Positions 11,211 to 21,440 of a stretch of DNA of 64,000 bases are shown here, in pieces; the first letter of the stretch is position 1; every line of letters starts with the position of its first letter. The notes under the pieces are model-generated. The model worked only from the letters and a program-made list of their open reading frames with translations. It was not told the origin of the DNA and made no database searches. Made by a program: the position numbers and the translations under genes. Source of the stretch: Talinum fruticosum (Eukaryota; Streptophyta; Magnoliopsida; Caryophyllales; Talinaceae); assembly GCA_021018815.1 (NCBI GenBank), contig JAITYX010000005.1, forward strand, positions 11,578,001 to 11,642,000, given 5' to 3'.

Positions 11211-11942
11211 AGAGGACAAAACCCAGCACCAGTTTATAGGAAAAAGCATTCTCCTCCCGTTTACAAAAGAAAAGATTTTCAAAAGAAAGAGACACGAGAC
11301 TCAACTTTCTAGAAGGAAGACTCAAAATTAGACCGGACGTAAAATTATTCAAATCTGGGTTCCCAAAAGTGCTCTTCCTCGAAAAGGACCAAAGTAAAGG
11401 AAGTTACTTGGGTTGTAAGAGGAAGTGAGAAGGGTTAGTTTGTCTCTGTCTTACAAATAACTCAAAGAAGAAGAAAGGTCATTGGTACTTAGACAATGGT
11501 TGCTCACGCCACATGTCGGGAGATTCAAGAGTCTTCTCTAAGCAAGAAGATCTCGAAAGGAGGAAAAGTCACTTTTGGAGATAATGACAAAGGCAAGATT
11601 GTAGGGATTGGTAAAATTGGTGAAGGAAACAACACAGTCAGCCCAGTCTACCTTGTTAAAGGACTCAAGTACAATCTCCTTAGCATCTCTCGGTTATGCG
11701 ACAAAGGATAAGAGGTAATGTTCACTCGGACCAACTACTACATCTCCGATGCAGTCACCAAAGAGACTAACCTATCAGGTCCGAGGTCAGGTAACACTTG
11801 CACTATTCCTCTCTCAGATTCAAGTACGAATTTATCTTGTTTGAAAGCATCTGTGAATGATGATTCATCGACTCGACATCGTAGACTAGGTCATATCAGC
11901 ATGCACACAATCAAGAAACTTGCATCTCATAAAATTGGTTAG
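11211..11942 (+). pseudogene. protease and pre-integrase of element B
   Basis: The basic linker is followed by HWYLDNGCSRHMSG near 11480-11520. The catalytic D-S-G is changed to D-N-G, so the retropepsin is probably inactive. The flap-like KVTFGDNDKGKIVGIGKIGEG and PVYLVKGLKYNLLSISRLCDKG follow in an open stretch from 11496 to 11711. The pre-integrase HRRLGHISMHTIKKLASH begins near 11878. A stop at 11710 (TAA for CAA) and an indel near 11935 break the frame. Confidence 0.85.
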
Positions 11943-12470
11943 GGGACCTAACTATGCCTTTAAGAAAGATAAAATTTGTGAGGCATGCACAAAGGGTAAG
12001 CGGGTTAGATCATCTTTCAAGCCACTCAAAACTGTATCCATATCCAAAGTTCTTGAATTGCTTCATATGGATTTATGCGGTGAAATTCCTGTGAAAAGTT
12101 TTGGAGGTAAATCGTATGTACTTGTTATTATTGATGATTTCTCACGATTTACTTGGGTATGTTTTCTTAAGAACAAGAATGAAGCCTTCAAAGAATTCAC
12201 TAAGCTTTGTAGAAAAATTCAAGTGGAGTCTCAAACTCGGGTAAGAAGGATTCAAACTGACCATGGAAGAGAGTTCGACTACTCGGAATTTGCGGACTTC
12301 GCGACAAGAATGACATCTCTCACAACTTCTCGCACCAAGAACTTCTCAACAGAATGAAGTAGTGGAGAGAAAGAATAGAAATCTTAAAGAAATAGGAAGA
12401 ACTATGATGATTGAATATGATCTACCTTACTATTTTTGGGCTGAGGCGATCAACACAACATATCCCATAC
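11943..12470 (+). pseudogene. integrase of element B, truncated
   Basis: An open stretch from 11920 to 12357 reads CEACTKGKRVRSSFKPL, ELLHMDLCGEIPVKSFGGKS, IDDFSRFTWVCFLKNKNEAF and RRIQTDHGREFDYSEF. This keeps the first two catalytic Asp residues. The Glu motif (VVERKNRNLKEIGRTMMIEY) lies after a frameshift at about 12350. The C-terminal domain, the whole RT and RNase H are gone: at about 12463 the reading changes to a filler and then to aORF sequence. Confidence 0.85.
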
Positions 12471-12477
12471 CATTTAT

Positions 12478-12686
12478 TCATGGACTGTTCAAAGTCTCTT
12501 CTCTTTTTCTTAACTGCAATCCCATACCATTTATGGAGATTGCTGATGAATTCTTTGAGAAGTATGCCAAAGAAGTTCCTGAGTCACGGAAGAATTTCTC
12601 GGTGACTTAGATAAAGACTGAGGTAAGACTCGCTCTGTTTCATTTTGATGAGGACCTTTTTCTCTCATCATTCCAAGCAAAGAGAG
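12478..12686 (+). pseudogene. aORF fragment of element B fused after integrase
   Basis: FKVSSLFLNCNPIPFMEIADEFFEKYAKEVPES is from the middle of the aORF domain, and it reads straight on from the integrase frame. Integrase-end, RT, RNase H, the spacer and the aORF start are deleted. At 12605 the frame stops, and at 12687 the sequence jumps directly to the U3 start of the next LTR, so the aORF C-terminal half is deleted too. A 14-bp copy (TCCCATACCATTTA at 12463-12476 and 12520-12533) marks the junction. Confidence 0.75.
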
Positions 12687-14088
12687 TGAAGACTCGGACT
12701 CGAAACTATATGGAAGACTCGAGACTTTGAAACTATATCATTATGAGTAATACCAAAGATAGGTACAAACCTCATCCCTCCTAGGTTTTGATTACAAGTC
12801 ATTCTAAGCGTTATAGAAACTACTACATATGTTTTCATTCGATTTTGACTTACTCGGAGAGCACATCTTTATCTATCATCTCACACTCGATGTTTCTAAG
12901 TCACTCGGACACTACTCGGATTTATCGTATGTTCAAATAATCCCTTTAACACTTCATATCTCGGTTTTGACTGCATATCCTCAACCTTCTAAGTCAGCAT
13001 GTTTGGTTGAGAATTATTTGTCTAGATCAAGTACTTATACTCGATATTTTTACTCTTATAACTTGATCTTTGTTAAGATTGACTTTGATGGAATTTGAGT
13101 ATAATGAATATTAGACTCAGAAAATTCCACTCTTCTAGGCCTAAGATAATTACGCACTTAATGGTCTTAATTAAAATTATTATATGTGCCTAATCTTAGA
13201 CCAAAGTATTTTATCCTTTGAGAACCAAAATTGTTTACTTTTGTAGGTTATCTAAACAAGGGTATCTCATTTTTGAATTACAAAAGTAACCGGCTTTAAG
13301 TCGTCAATCACCGATAGACAAGGCTTTTCTACTTCGAACAAGGCTTAGACGTCTGTGTCGGGGTTGTCTGTTTCCAAACTGGAAACCTTCAACGCTAAGC
13401 ACCACATTGGTTTCCACCTTACTTTTCGGACACCACCAGTTAATTGGAGCATCCTTAGGAGTCAAGAGCCATTGCACAACGTTCACATCTCAACAGATCT
13501 TTTCGAGTCACTCAAAAGAACCGTTATAATGGTCACAAAGCACTTTTGTTCAAAAATTAGTCACAACGGCTAATCTACTTGGTCATCTATAAATAGAAGC
13601 CAACTCTCAAGACTTGAAGATTGCTGAATATATTGTCAATACACATTACCTAAGCAAAAGTTATTTTAGTCATACTCAATCTTCTATTACAACTCCCGAC
13701 TTGTAATTCATACTTTTGGGTTGTAAAGTCTTGTAATCGGTTACACACTCTTTCTTACTTTTTGAGTAAGGTCCCTTAACCGAGTTGTAAGGGTTAACTC
13801 AGCTCGCTTGTCCCTAGCTGTAAAGGTTACCTTAGTTAGGAAGTATTAAATCAGATAAGGGAATTTCGAGTCTAGGAAAACTCTGTAAGGAATTGTTTAA
13901 GGGAGCGATTCTAGTTGAGTCAATCTGCTGTATTTTGTGGATTCAAAATAGTGGATTTGACTTGGTGCTTGGATTAGCACCGGCCGTGGTTTTCTGCCCC
14001 AGTAGGGTTTCCACGTACATCCGAGTTCACACTTTTCCGTGTCCAATCTAGACTCGGACTATCTTGATTATTCTTTTCAAGCGTAAAT
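12687..14088 (+). repeat. LTR shared by elements B and C
   Basis: This plus-strand LTR starts with TGAAGACTC at 12687, has a TATA box TATAAATA at 13588-13595, and ends near 14088 without the last part of U5 (compare 34880-34983). It lies between the internal sequences of B and C. It is therefore either the 3' LTR of B followed by a deletion into another copy, or one LTR joining two tandem copies. Confidence 0.8.
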
Positions 14089-14950
14089 CTTGAAGATGGG
14101 GTCCCAAGGTGACAGCCATCGAGGAAGCTCGGAACCTCTCTCAACTAAAGCTAGACGAACCGATTGGGAAGCTACTTACCCATAAAATCCATCTCGGAAG
14201 AAGAAGATGCCGAGGTCAGCACCAAAAAGAACATTGCGCCGAAGGCCTCGTAAAAGCAGAGAAGAAAATCTTAGTTCCTCGGATTCGAAGAAGATCCCAT
14301 GGCACTCATTGCTCGAGGCTTCAAAAGAATGATGAAGCACAAGAAATGGGAGAAAAGGCCTAGAGAAGAGTTCTACAAGAAAGATAAGAAGGATAGAAAA
14401 GGTAAACACTTCTCCCCTTCAAAGTTATCTTTAACTAAGAACTCGGTCTGTTTTGAATGTGGCGAGTAAAGATCACATAGTCAAAGACTGTCCAAGGAGA
14501 AAGAAGGACAGAAAGAAGAAGGCTATGATGGCCACATGGAGTGATGAAGATTCATCCGAGGAAGATGAAGACTTAGACGACTCAAAGTGTCCGATGGCAC
14601 TATCGGACTCGGAACCCGAATCCGAACTAGAGTCCGACAACTCAAACACTAAGGAGACAAATCCTCATGAGGTAATAGAATACTTCCTCAAGTTCTCCAA
14701 AGTTGATTTAGCTAAATACATTTATACTTTGGAAGAAAAGTCCAATTTTGATTCTTCTCAATTTAAAGAACAACTCGAGTCTCTCACCTCCGAGAGTATT
14801 GGTTTGAAAAATGAATTGGAAAAAATGAGACATTCTCTAAGGGAACTCAGGACTAGTACTCAAGATAATGAGACTAAGTCCGAGACACCCGAAGAGAAAA
14901 TGAGCATCCGAAACAAAAGCTCAACAAGTCTCAAGAGCTTGTTTTAAAAT
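14089..14950 (+). pseudogene. gag of element C (N-terminus deleted)
   Basis: C starts inside gag at WGPKVTAIEEARNLSQLKLDE, fused to the truncated LTR. The next blocks are EEEDAEVSTKKN, EDPMALIARGFKRMMKHKKWEKRP and KDKKDRKGKHF. The zinc knuckle at 14449-14493 is CFECG then KDHIVKDC, broken by GGCGAGTAAAG where element E has GGCAGTAAAG. An open frame from 14453 to 14947 carries a very acidic tract (SDEDSSEEDEDLDDSKCPM) and a coiled coil. This is a Sirevirus-like gag and is not functional. Confidence 0.85.
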
Positions 14951-16124
14951 TTACTCAAGGTTAGAAAAACCTTGACATGCTTTTAGGCTCTCAATGTGTC
15001 TCCTTTAGAAAAGGACTTGGTTTTAACAAAGAGGAGGAATCAAACTCCTGCTCGGATCTTTTCAAGAAGGATTCTAGAACTATAAAGTTCAGGAAGGCTG
15101 AGCATGGTCCCATTCATAAGAATGAAAGGAGGACTGAGCCCGGACCAGTCTACAAGAGAAAACCTTCTCCACCTGTTTATAAAAGAAAAGGTTTTCATAA
15201 GAAAGAGACACAGACTCGGTTTTTAAAGGGAAGACTTAGAATCGGACCAAACCTAAAGTAATTCAAATATGGGTTCCAAAGAGTCTTCTTCCTAAGAAAA
15301 GGACCACAGTAAAGGGAGTTATTGGGTTCATAAGAGGAAGTGAGAAGGGATAGTGTGTTTCGACTTGTAGGTAACTTAGAAAAGGACAAAAATCATTGGT
15401 ACTTAGACAGTGGATGCTCACGCCACATGTCGGGGACTCAAGACTCTTTTCCGAGTTGGAAGATTACAAAGGAGGCAAAGTCACTTTTGGAGATGACAGC
15501 AAGGGCAAGATAGTTGGAATAGGCAAGATTGGAAAAGGAGACAACCTGGTCAACCCAGTCTATCTTGTCAAGGGATTAAAGTACAATCTACTCAAGCATC
15601 TCCGAACTGTGTGACAAAGGTCAAGAGGTAAGATTTACTCAGACCAATTGCTATATTTCTGATGCAACTACCAAGGAGACTAAGCTCTCGGGTAAGAGGT
15701 CGGGTAATACCTACACTATTGCTCTTTTTGATCCAAGTCAGAATTTATCCTGTTTAAAAGCATCTATGCATGATGAATCTTGGACATGGCATCGTAGACT
15801 AGGTCATGTTAGCATGCGTACTATCAAAAAACTTGCATCTCATGGTTTAGTAAGAGGATTACCTAACTGTGCATTTAAGAAAGATAAAATTTTTGAAGCA
15901 TGTACAAAAGGAAAACAAGTCAGATCATCCTTCAAATCTCTCAAAACTTTCCACATCCAAAGTGCTTGAAATGTTACATATGGATTTATGTGGTGAAATC
16001 CCTAGTCTTGGAGGTAAATCATATGTACTTGGTGATTGTTGATGACTACTCATGATTTACTTGGGTTTGTTTTCTTAAGCACAAAAATGAAGCCTTCAAA
16101 GCGTTCAGCAAGCTCTGTAGGAAA
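14951..16124 (+). pseudogene. gag-pol linker, protease and partial integrase of element C
   Basis: The linker carries LLGSQCVSFRKGLGFNKEEE and a PPVYKRKGFHKKETQ segment. The protease lies around 15396-15614 (WYLDSGCSRHMSG in broken frame, then KVTFGDDSKGKIVGIGKIG). The pre-integrase starts at 15766 (HDESWTWHRRLGHVSMRT, CTKGKQVRSSFK). The integrase first-Asp block (MDLCGEIP) is near 15978. C ends abruptly in LCRK at 16124. There the sequence switches strand to element F's aORF leader, so a deletion removed the rest of C. Confidence 0.8.
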
Positions 16125-16650
16125 CAGAAAGGAAACGAGAGAGCAAAGAGAGAGAAAAGATTGCTTTGAATGAAGAAAGTGAATATGAGAGAGCAGAGAT
16201 TTCGAGAGAAAAGAGCAAGAGCAAAGTAATAAAAAGAAGGCAAAGGGGTGCTATTTATAGCAAGATGAAATGACTTTTAGCCTTCGGTTTGACCTGCAGT
16301 TCAAACGGCAGTCTCGAGACGGGTGTGACGTTCGCACTCCAATAGCTAGTATTCTCGCAACTTTCTTCCAATGGCTAAAATTGTTTGATTGAAATGCGCG
16401 TCCGAGAGATAGAAGAGAGACTTTTCGAAAAAATTTATGAAATTCTCCATTTATCTAGAGATAATCCCGAAGTTTGATGTCCATTTTGCTCAAAAGCTGA
16501 GTTTGACCTAGTATGTTTTCCGAGAGACTCGGAACACTCGGAGAACTAATAACTCATGGCTCGGTCTCACTATATCAACCGATCCATTTGTTAAAAAATA
16601 ACACACAATTATGCAAGTATAATTCACTTAGAAATCACATAATCATACAT
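16125..16650 (-). other. pol-aORF spacer and aORF leader of element F
   Basis: On the minus strand this is the spacer seen in the other copies: the end of pol, a palindrome-like TTCCGAGAGACTCGGAA (16524-16540), the TATA box, then a purine-rich stretch (CT-rich on the coding strand). The aORF itself is missing here because of the junction with element C at 16124. The short reading frame at 16046-16243 is leader sequence. Confidence 0.7.
16252..16259 (-). promoter_or_regulatory. TATA box of a putative internal promoter (element F)
   Basis: The coding strand reads GCTATAAATAGCACCCC, the same core and following bases as element A at 5624. The leader after it is CT-rich. The aORF start that it would serve has been deleted in this copy. 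Confidence 0.55.
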
Positions 16651-17203
16651 TAATCATACAAAGCTCATTCCTAATAAAGCAAAATTGATCCTCACTAAGT
16701 GGCTTATTGAAAATATCAGCTAACTAAAATTTTGTAGGAATGAATTCAAGTTCAATATCACCTATCTCGGAGTGGTCTTTTAGAAAATGATACCTAACCT
16801 CAATATGCTTTGTCCTTGAGTGCTGAACCGAATTCTTGGTAATGCTGATTGCACTCTGATTGTCACATTTGATTGGGATAGATGTGAATGATAGCCCTAG
16901 ATCCTTCAAGTGCTACTTGATCCACGGAATCCGAGCACAACAAGCTCCAGCTGCAATGTACTAAGCCTCAACAGTTGATAGATCAATAGAGTTTTGTTCT
17001 TTGAGTGCCAAGAGATGAGGGATTAACCTAGAAATTGGCATGCTCCTGATGTGCTCTTTCTATCAACTTTATATCCTACGTAATTAGCATCCGAGTATCG
17101 AGTGAGAGTTAGTTACGAGTCTTTTGAAAATCATAGACTAAGATTCTCTGCAAGAAATGTGAAAATTCTCTTCACCGCAGTGAGATATGATTCTTTTGGA
17201 TTA
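16651..17203 (-). pseudogene. RNase H end of element F pol
   Basis: Read leftwards from 17203: RT end, then KSTSG..SGSWCARIPWIK in broken frame, then an open piece 16909-16724 with LGLSFTSIPIKCDNQSAISITK, HSRTKHIEVRYHFLKDHSE and LEFIPTKF. It is interrupted at 17203 by element J. The RT part continues at 26276 after the 5-bp duplication GATTA. Confidence 0.85.
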
Positions 17204-18774
17204 TGAACGTTTGCTCGGGGAGAGTCCGAGTCACCCTAGAGGGGGTGAATAGGGTGATAGAAAATTCTTTGTGAAAACTCACAAATTTGCGCAGAAAAGA
17301 GACAAAGACAGATTCCGAGTCTATCAACGAGTTCGAAAAGATTGGACTCGGAAAGCAATGAATCGAAGGAACAAGAGAAGTAAAGTCATGTCGAGTTTAG
17401 AATGAACTCGGAAAGATAACACTTAAGATTTTACATGGAAACCCTCCTAGGGCAGAAAACCACGGCCCGTGTCAATCCAGAATACGAAGTCAAATCCACT
17501 ATTTTGAGTCCACAAAATACCGTGAACTGACCGAACCCAAGTTGCTCCCTTAGACAACTCTATACAAGTTTTCCTAGACTCGAAGTTCCCTTATCCGATC
17601 TAGTACTTCCTAGCTGAGATAACCCTTACAGCTAGGGACAACTAAGCTGAGTTAACCTTTACAGCTTAGTCAAGGGACCTTACAAAGAATGTAAGAAGAG
17701 TTTGTAACTAAGTACAAGACCTTACAACTAAGAAAGTAATGAATTACGAGTGGGAGTTGTAAGTTGAAGATTGAAAGTGAATACAATAACTTTGATCAAG
17801 TATGTGTATAAACAATATGTTCGGCCACCTTCAAGTCTTGTGAAGTGGCTTCTATTTATAGATAACCAAGCAGAGTAGCCGTTATCTTCATCTCGCTGAC
17901 TGAGAGTCTTCCGTGACCGTTGATAGAGGCTTTACGAGTGCTCGAAAGTGTCCGTTGAAATATGAACGTTGGACAACGGTTTAACTCTCTTGGAAGTCCC
18001 AAAACCATCGGTAGTGTCTTGAAAAATGAGGTGAAAACCACCGTTAAGCTTGGCGTTTCAGTTTTCCGGATGTGGAAGCGGACAACTTCGACACAATCTT
18101 ACGGGACTGGAGCGAGGGAAGGTGAAGAGCCATGTTCTGTTGGTGATTTGACGTTACGAAGCCGGTTACTTTTGTATTTTGAAAAATGTATCCTCGATTG
18201 AATAACCTACAAAAGTAAATCAATTTTGGTTCTCAAAGTATAGAATACTTTGGCCCAAGATTAGATGCGAGATAATAAAATAATTATAGTAGTTAAGCAA
18301 CAGATTATTCGAGTCGAAACGAAATGGAATTTTACGAGTCCAATATCCATGATACTCGAATTCCATCGACTTAATCTAAGCGAAGAATCAAGTTCGATAA
18401 AGGATATTAGAGAGGATTAACTTGATATAGACTAAGCATGAAATAAACTAAGAATACTGACTATAACGAAATAGAACAAATAACCACAAGTCGGATTACG
18501 AGTGAGAAACAATGGAATCTTGGTATATTCAAAAATGCGATTAATGCGAGTGAGGATGGACTCGGAATAAAGGAACAGATTTTACGAGTCAGCTACGGAA
18601 AGCGATAAATATGATAAGTGAAAGATGTATCACTTAGAGAAAATACTATTTTACCCAACTAAGTTTCTAGGACACGAGAGAATGCCTTGGAATCAAAACT
18701 CTACATGTATGAAATGTATACCGATTTCTTTTTCATAACTCGAGAAAAGTATTAAGCGAGTGTACGAGTCTTCA
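17204..18774 (-). repeat. 3' LTR of element J
   Basis: This full LTR has its U5 end at 17204 (TGAACGTTTGCTCGGGG) and its U3 start at 18774 (complement of TGAAGACTC). The reversed TATA box TATTTATA is at 17853-17860. It pairs with 24698-26270; the first 250 bp differ mainly at CAG/CGAG-type places. Confidence 0.9.
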
Positions 18775-18790
18775 ATCTCCCCTTTTTGAT
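18775..18790 (-). other. Polypurine tract of element J
   Basis: The minus strand reads ATCAAAAAGGGGAGAT directly before the LTR. The CATCAAAAAGGGGGAGATTG pattern next to the 3' LTR is a known Sirevirus hallmark. It would prime plus-strand DNA synthesis. Confidence 0.8.
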
Positions 18791-19029
18791 GAAAGGCATT
18801 CCATACTTAAACGAAACTTTGTTAGAGGAAAAATAGATTGATTCGAGTAGTTTGCTCATGAGTAAGACATATTCAAAGGATCGAGCAATATATAATATAT
18901 CGAGCAAAACAAAAATAAAGTATGCTTTAACATTAACTCGAGAAAATAAAGAACTTAGAAGTTAATAATGAAATGCATTAATCCATTAAAAATTACAAGG
19001 GCGGAAAAACTCCCCTAAACAAGACAACT

Positions 19030-20788
19030 AGTTTCGGACTACATTTCTCCCCCTTGCCTTTCGAAGAAAAAAAAAAACAAAAAGAAGGGAGAAAAGAACA
19101 AGTAATACACATTAGTTGTTTGGACAAAAAAATTTTGAAAGAAGAGAATCCGGAGACACCGAGGAATTGTGACTCGGTGCATGGCTCCTACGAGGGAGGG
19201 GATTTCGAGTGGAGGCGGAGGTGCGCCGGCGCCGATACGATCTTGACGATGTGCTTGAGCGCGGCGAAGGGAAAGCCGGGTTTGTCCTCGGGGCTCGGCT
19301 ACGAGTGGCCGACCCGGAGAGAGTGGATCGAGGGGTTCTTCCCTTGGGACCTCGGTGGGCTGGAGGGAGCGGCTCGCGGCGACTCGCTGGAGGAGCGAGG
19401 TCTTCGACCCACTCGAGGCTGCTATGCGAGCTGAGTACTGACGATTTGAGCTTGGGAAGCGGAGTTGACCCTCGGCGGTTGCCACGGCCTCTTCTTCCCT
19501 TTGTCCGAAAGGGCCTACCTCGGCCGCGGGTTCCTCGGCATCTTCTGCTGTATCTGCGGCTTCTTCCTCTTCTTCCTCATCCCCGCTGTCCGAGGAGGTC
19601 GGACACAGGCTCGAAGACGTTTGGACGCGTCCGAGTTATCTTGGTCTGAGCCGCCTTGGACCGTCTCTCTCGAGGAGCTCGGCCAACTCATTACGCTCCT
19701 TAACCAGCTCCCTCATCTCAAGAACGAGAAGCTGCTTGCTCTCGGATTTGGGACTCGACCGATCTTTTGGTTGATGGTCGGACCACGGAGGACAGATTTG
19801 AAAGCTACGAGCATGTCTCCGAGTTCGAAGACACGGAGCCGATCTTGTCCATGAATGCAGGGGACAAGAGGGCGAGAGAGAGATTTGGAGGGACTCGAGG
19901 TGGAGGCACCACCAGGTGTAGAGGGAAGAGGGAGAGAGGTTGATTTACGAGTCCGAGGTGGAGAAGAAGGCCTCGGCTACGAGTTGTGAACCCGGACACC
20001 GGGGTTAGTTTCTCGGTATCCGTACCCACTGGAGTTCCTTCTTGCCGACCACAATAGCCGCCTCGGACTCCGCGTTTGGGTCCGAGGGAAGAGGAACTTG
20101 AAATTGTTTGAAGACAAGGGTCGGAAGAGCACCGAAAGGAAGGGAGGTGTTCTTCTTGGTTTGGAGTTGAGCTGGCACGGCGGCCATCCGCTCAAGGATG
20201 GAGGGGAAGAGGTCGACTTCGTATCCCTCCGAGGATATCGAAGAGGGCTTTGAGGTGCTTGGAGTTGGGGTTCTCCTTGCTAGAATCTTTGTGAAAAAAG
20301 GTTCTCATCGGCGAAAGCACGAAGCCTAGCTTCGACTTCAAGCGAGTCACGAAAAGTTTTTCCTGGACTCGGGGTATTCTTTAGCGTATTTTTCAAAGAA
20401 GTCGTCGGCGACTTCGGTGAAAGGATGGGATTGCTGTTCAAGAAAGAGAAGAAATTTTGAACGAGGCGGTGGAGGAGGGAGGTGTTAATCCGAACAGTAA
20501 TGTTCTAAACCCGAGAGGTTAGAACATTTTCGAGTGGGTGAGATGAGTATAGAACTCGAAACGAGTTCGGGATAGATGAACTCGCTGAAACACAAGAAAT
20601 GATAGACTCTAGTGGTTTGGATGTTGGACAACCAGGAGAATTTGGTTGTTGGGAAGAATTTGTTGTCCAGTGCAAGATCTTTGGGTGACAACGGGTTTGG
20701 AAGGGGTTGAGCTTTACGGCTTGTTGGTGCGAGGCTTTTGGAGGATGAAGAAACACTGGAAGTCGGGATGGTTTCCTCTTTTAGTCAT
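19030..20788 (-). pseudogene. aORF of element J
   Basis: The start ATG at 20788 gives MTKRGNHPDF, matching MPKRGSTPDF of element E. The domain follows in shifting frames: a DNKFFPTTKFSWLSNIQTT block near 20650, LCFSEFIYPEL near 20590, FVTRLKSKL near 20340 and a LFDILGG-like block near 20240. Next come FRPLSSNNFKFLFP and the GYRETNPGVRVHNS motif near 20000, a Pro/Leu/Ser-rich part, a coiled-coil region near 19700 and a Pro-rich tail ending near 19040. The 3' half (about 19150-20250) is strikingly GC-rich. Frameshifts are frequent. The resemblance to Transposase_32 is inferred from pattern only. Confidence 0.65.
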
Positions 20789-21440
20789 TGTGAGAGTTGG
20801 AGAGAAAAGATGAAACTTTTCGAATGAAAGAGAGAAGGAGGGTGTAGAAGAGAAGAAAACGAAAAAGGTAGAAGAAAGAGATGAGAGCGATCGAAACTTA
20901 CGAGAGAGAGAGAGAGAGCTTCTTCGACGCTTGCGGACGATCAAGAGTGACTGTTCACGTAGTAATCTTCCGCGAGAAGTTTCTTTTGAGAGAGATGGAG
21001 TTTAGAATACCGAGATGAAGATGGATAGTCATTATTTATAGCAAATAAGCGCGCCCGTTCACTATCCGTTAAGTAACTCCATGTCGACTCGGCTTGTCCA
21101 TCGATCACCAAAGACCGGTGTGACTGTTCTTCTTCAACGGTTGAGATACCGGCGGTTTGAAATCCACGGCTAAGATCCGATCGCAGCGCTCGAGAAAGAG
21201 AGAGAAAAGATTTTGAAAATATGATCCGAAACTCTCCACTTGTTCTAGAGATAGTTTCAGAAAATTTGATGTCCAAGTTTACTACGTCCGAGTTTGACTC
21301 GAAAGGTTTCGAGTGACTCGAAACACAAAATAACTATCGGCCCAGTATCATCGAATCAACTGAACTAATTGTTACTAACAGAGAAGGCACATAGCACGGA
21401 ATTATGCAATAAGAGTAACATATAATTAAGCATTCAACAT
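20789..21440 (-). other. pol-aORF spacer of element J
   Basis: On the coding strand this holds the pol end, the palindrome TTTCGAGTGACTCGAAA (21307-21323), a TATA box at 21040-21033 and a leader with GA/CT runs up to the ATG at 20788. A long purine run on the plus strand (AGAGAGAGAGAGAG near 20900) is the complement of the CT-rich leader. Confidence 0.7.
21033..21040 (-). promoter_or_regulatory. TATA box of a putative internal promoter upstream of aORF (element J)
   Basis: The coding strand reads TTGCTATAAATAATGAC, 252 bp before ATG 20788. The position relative to pol and aORF is as in the other copies. Confidence 0.6.
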
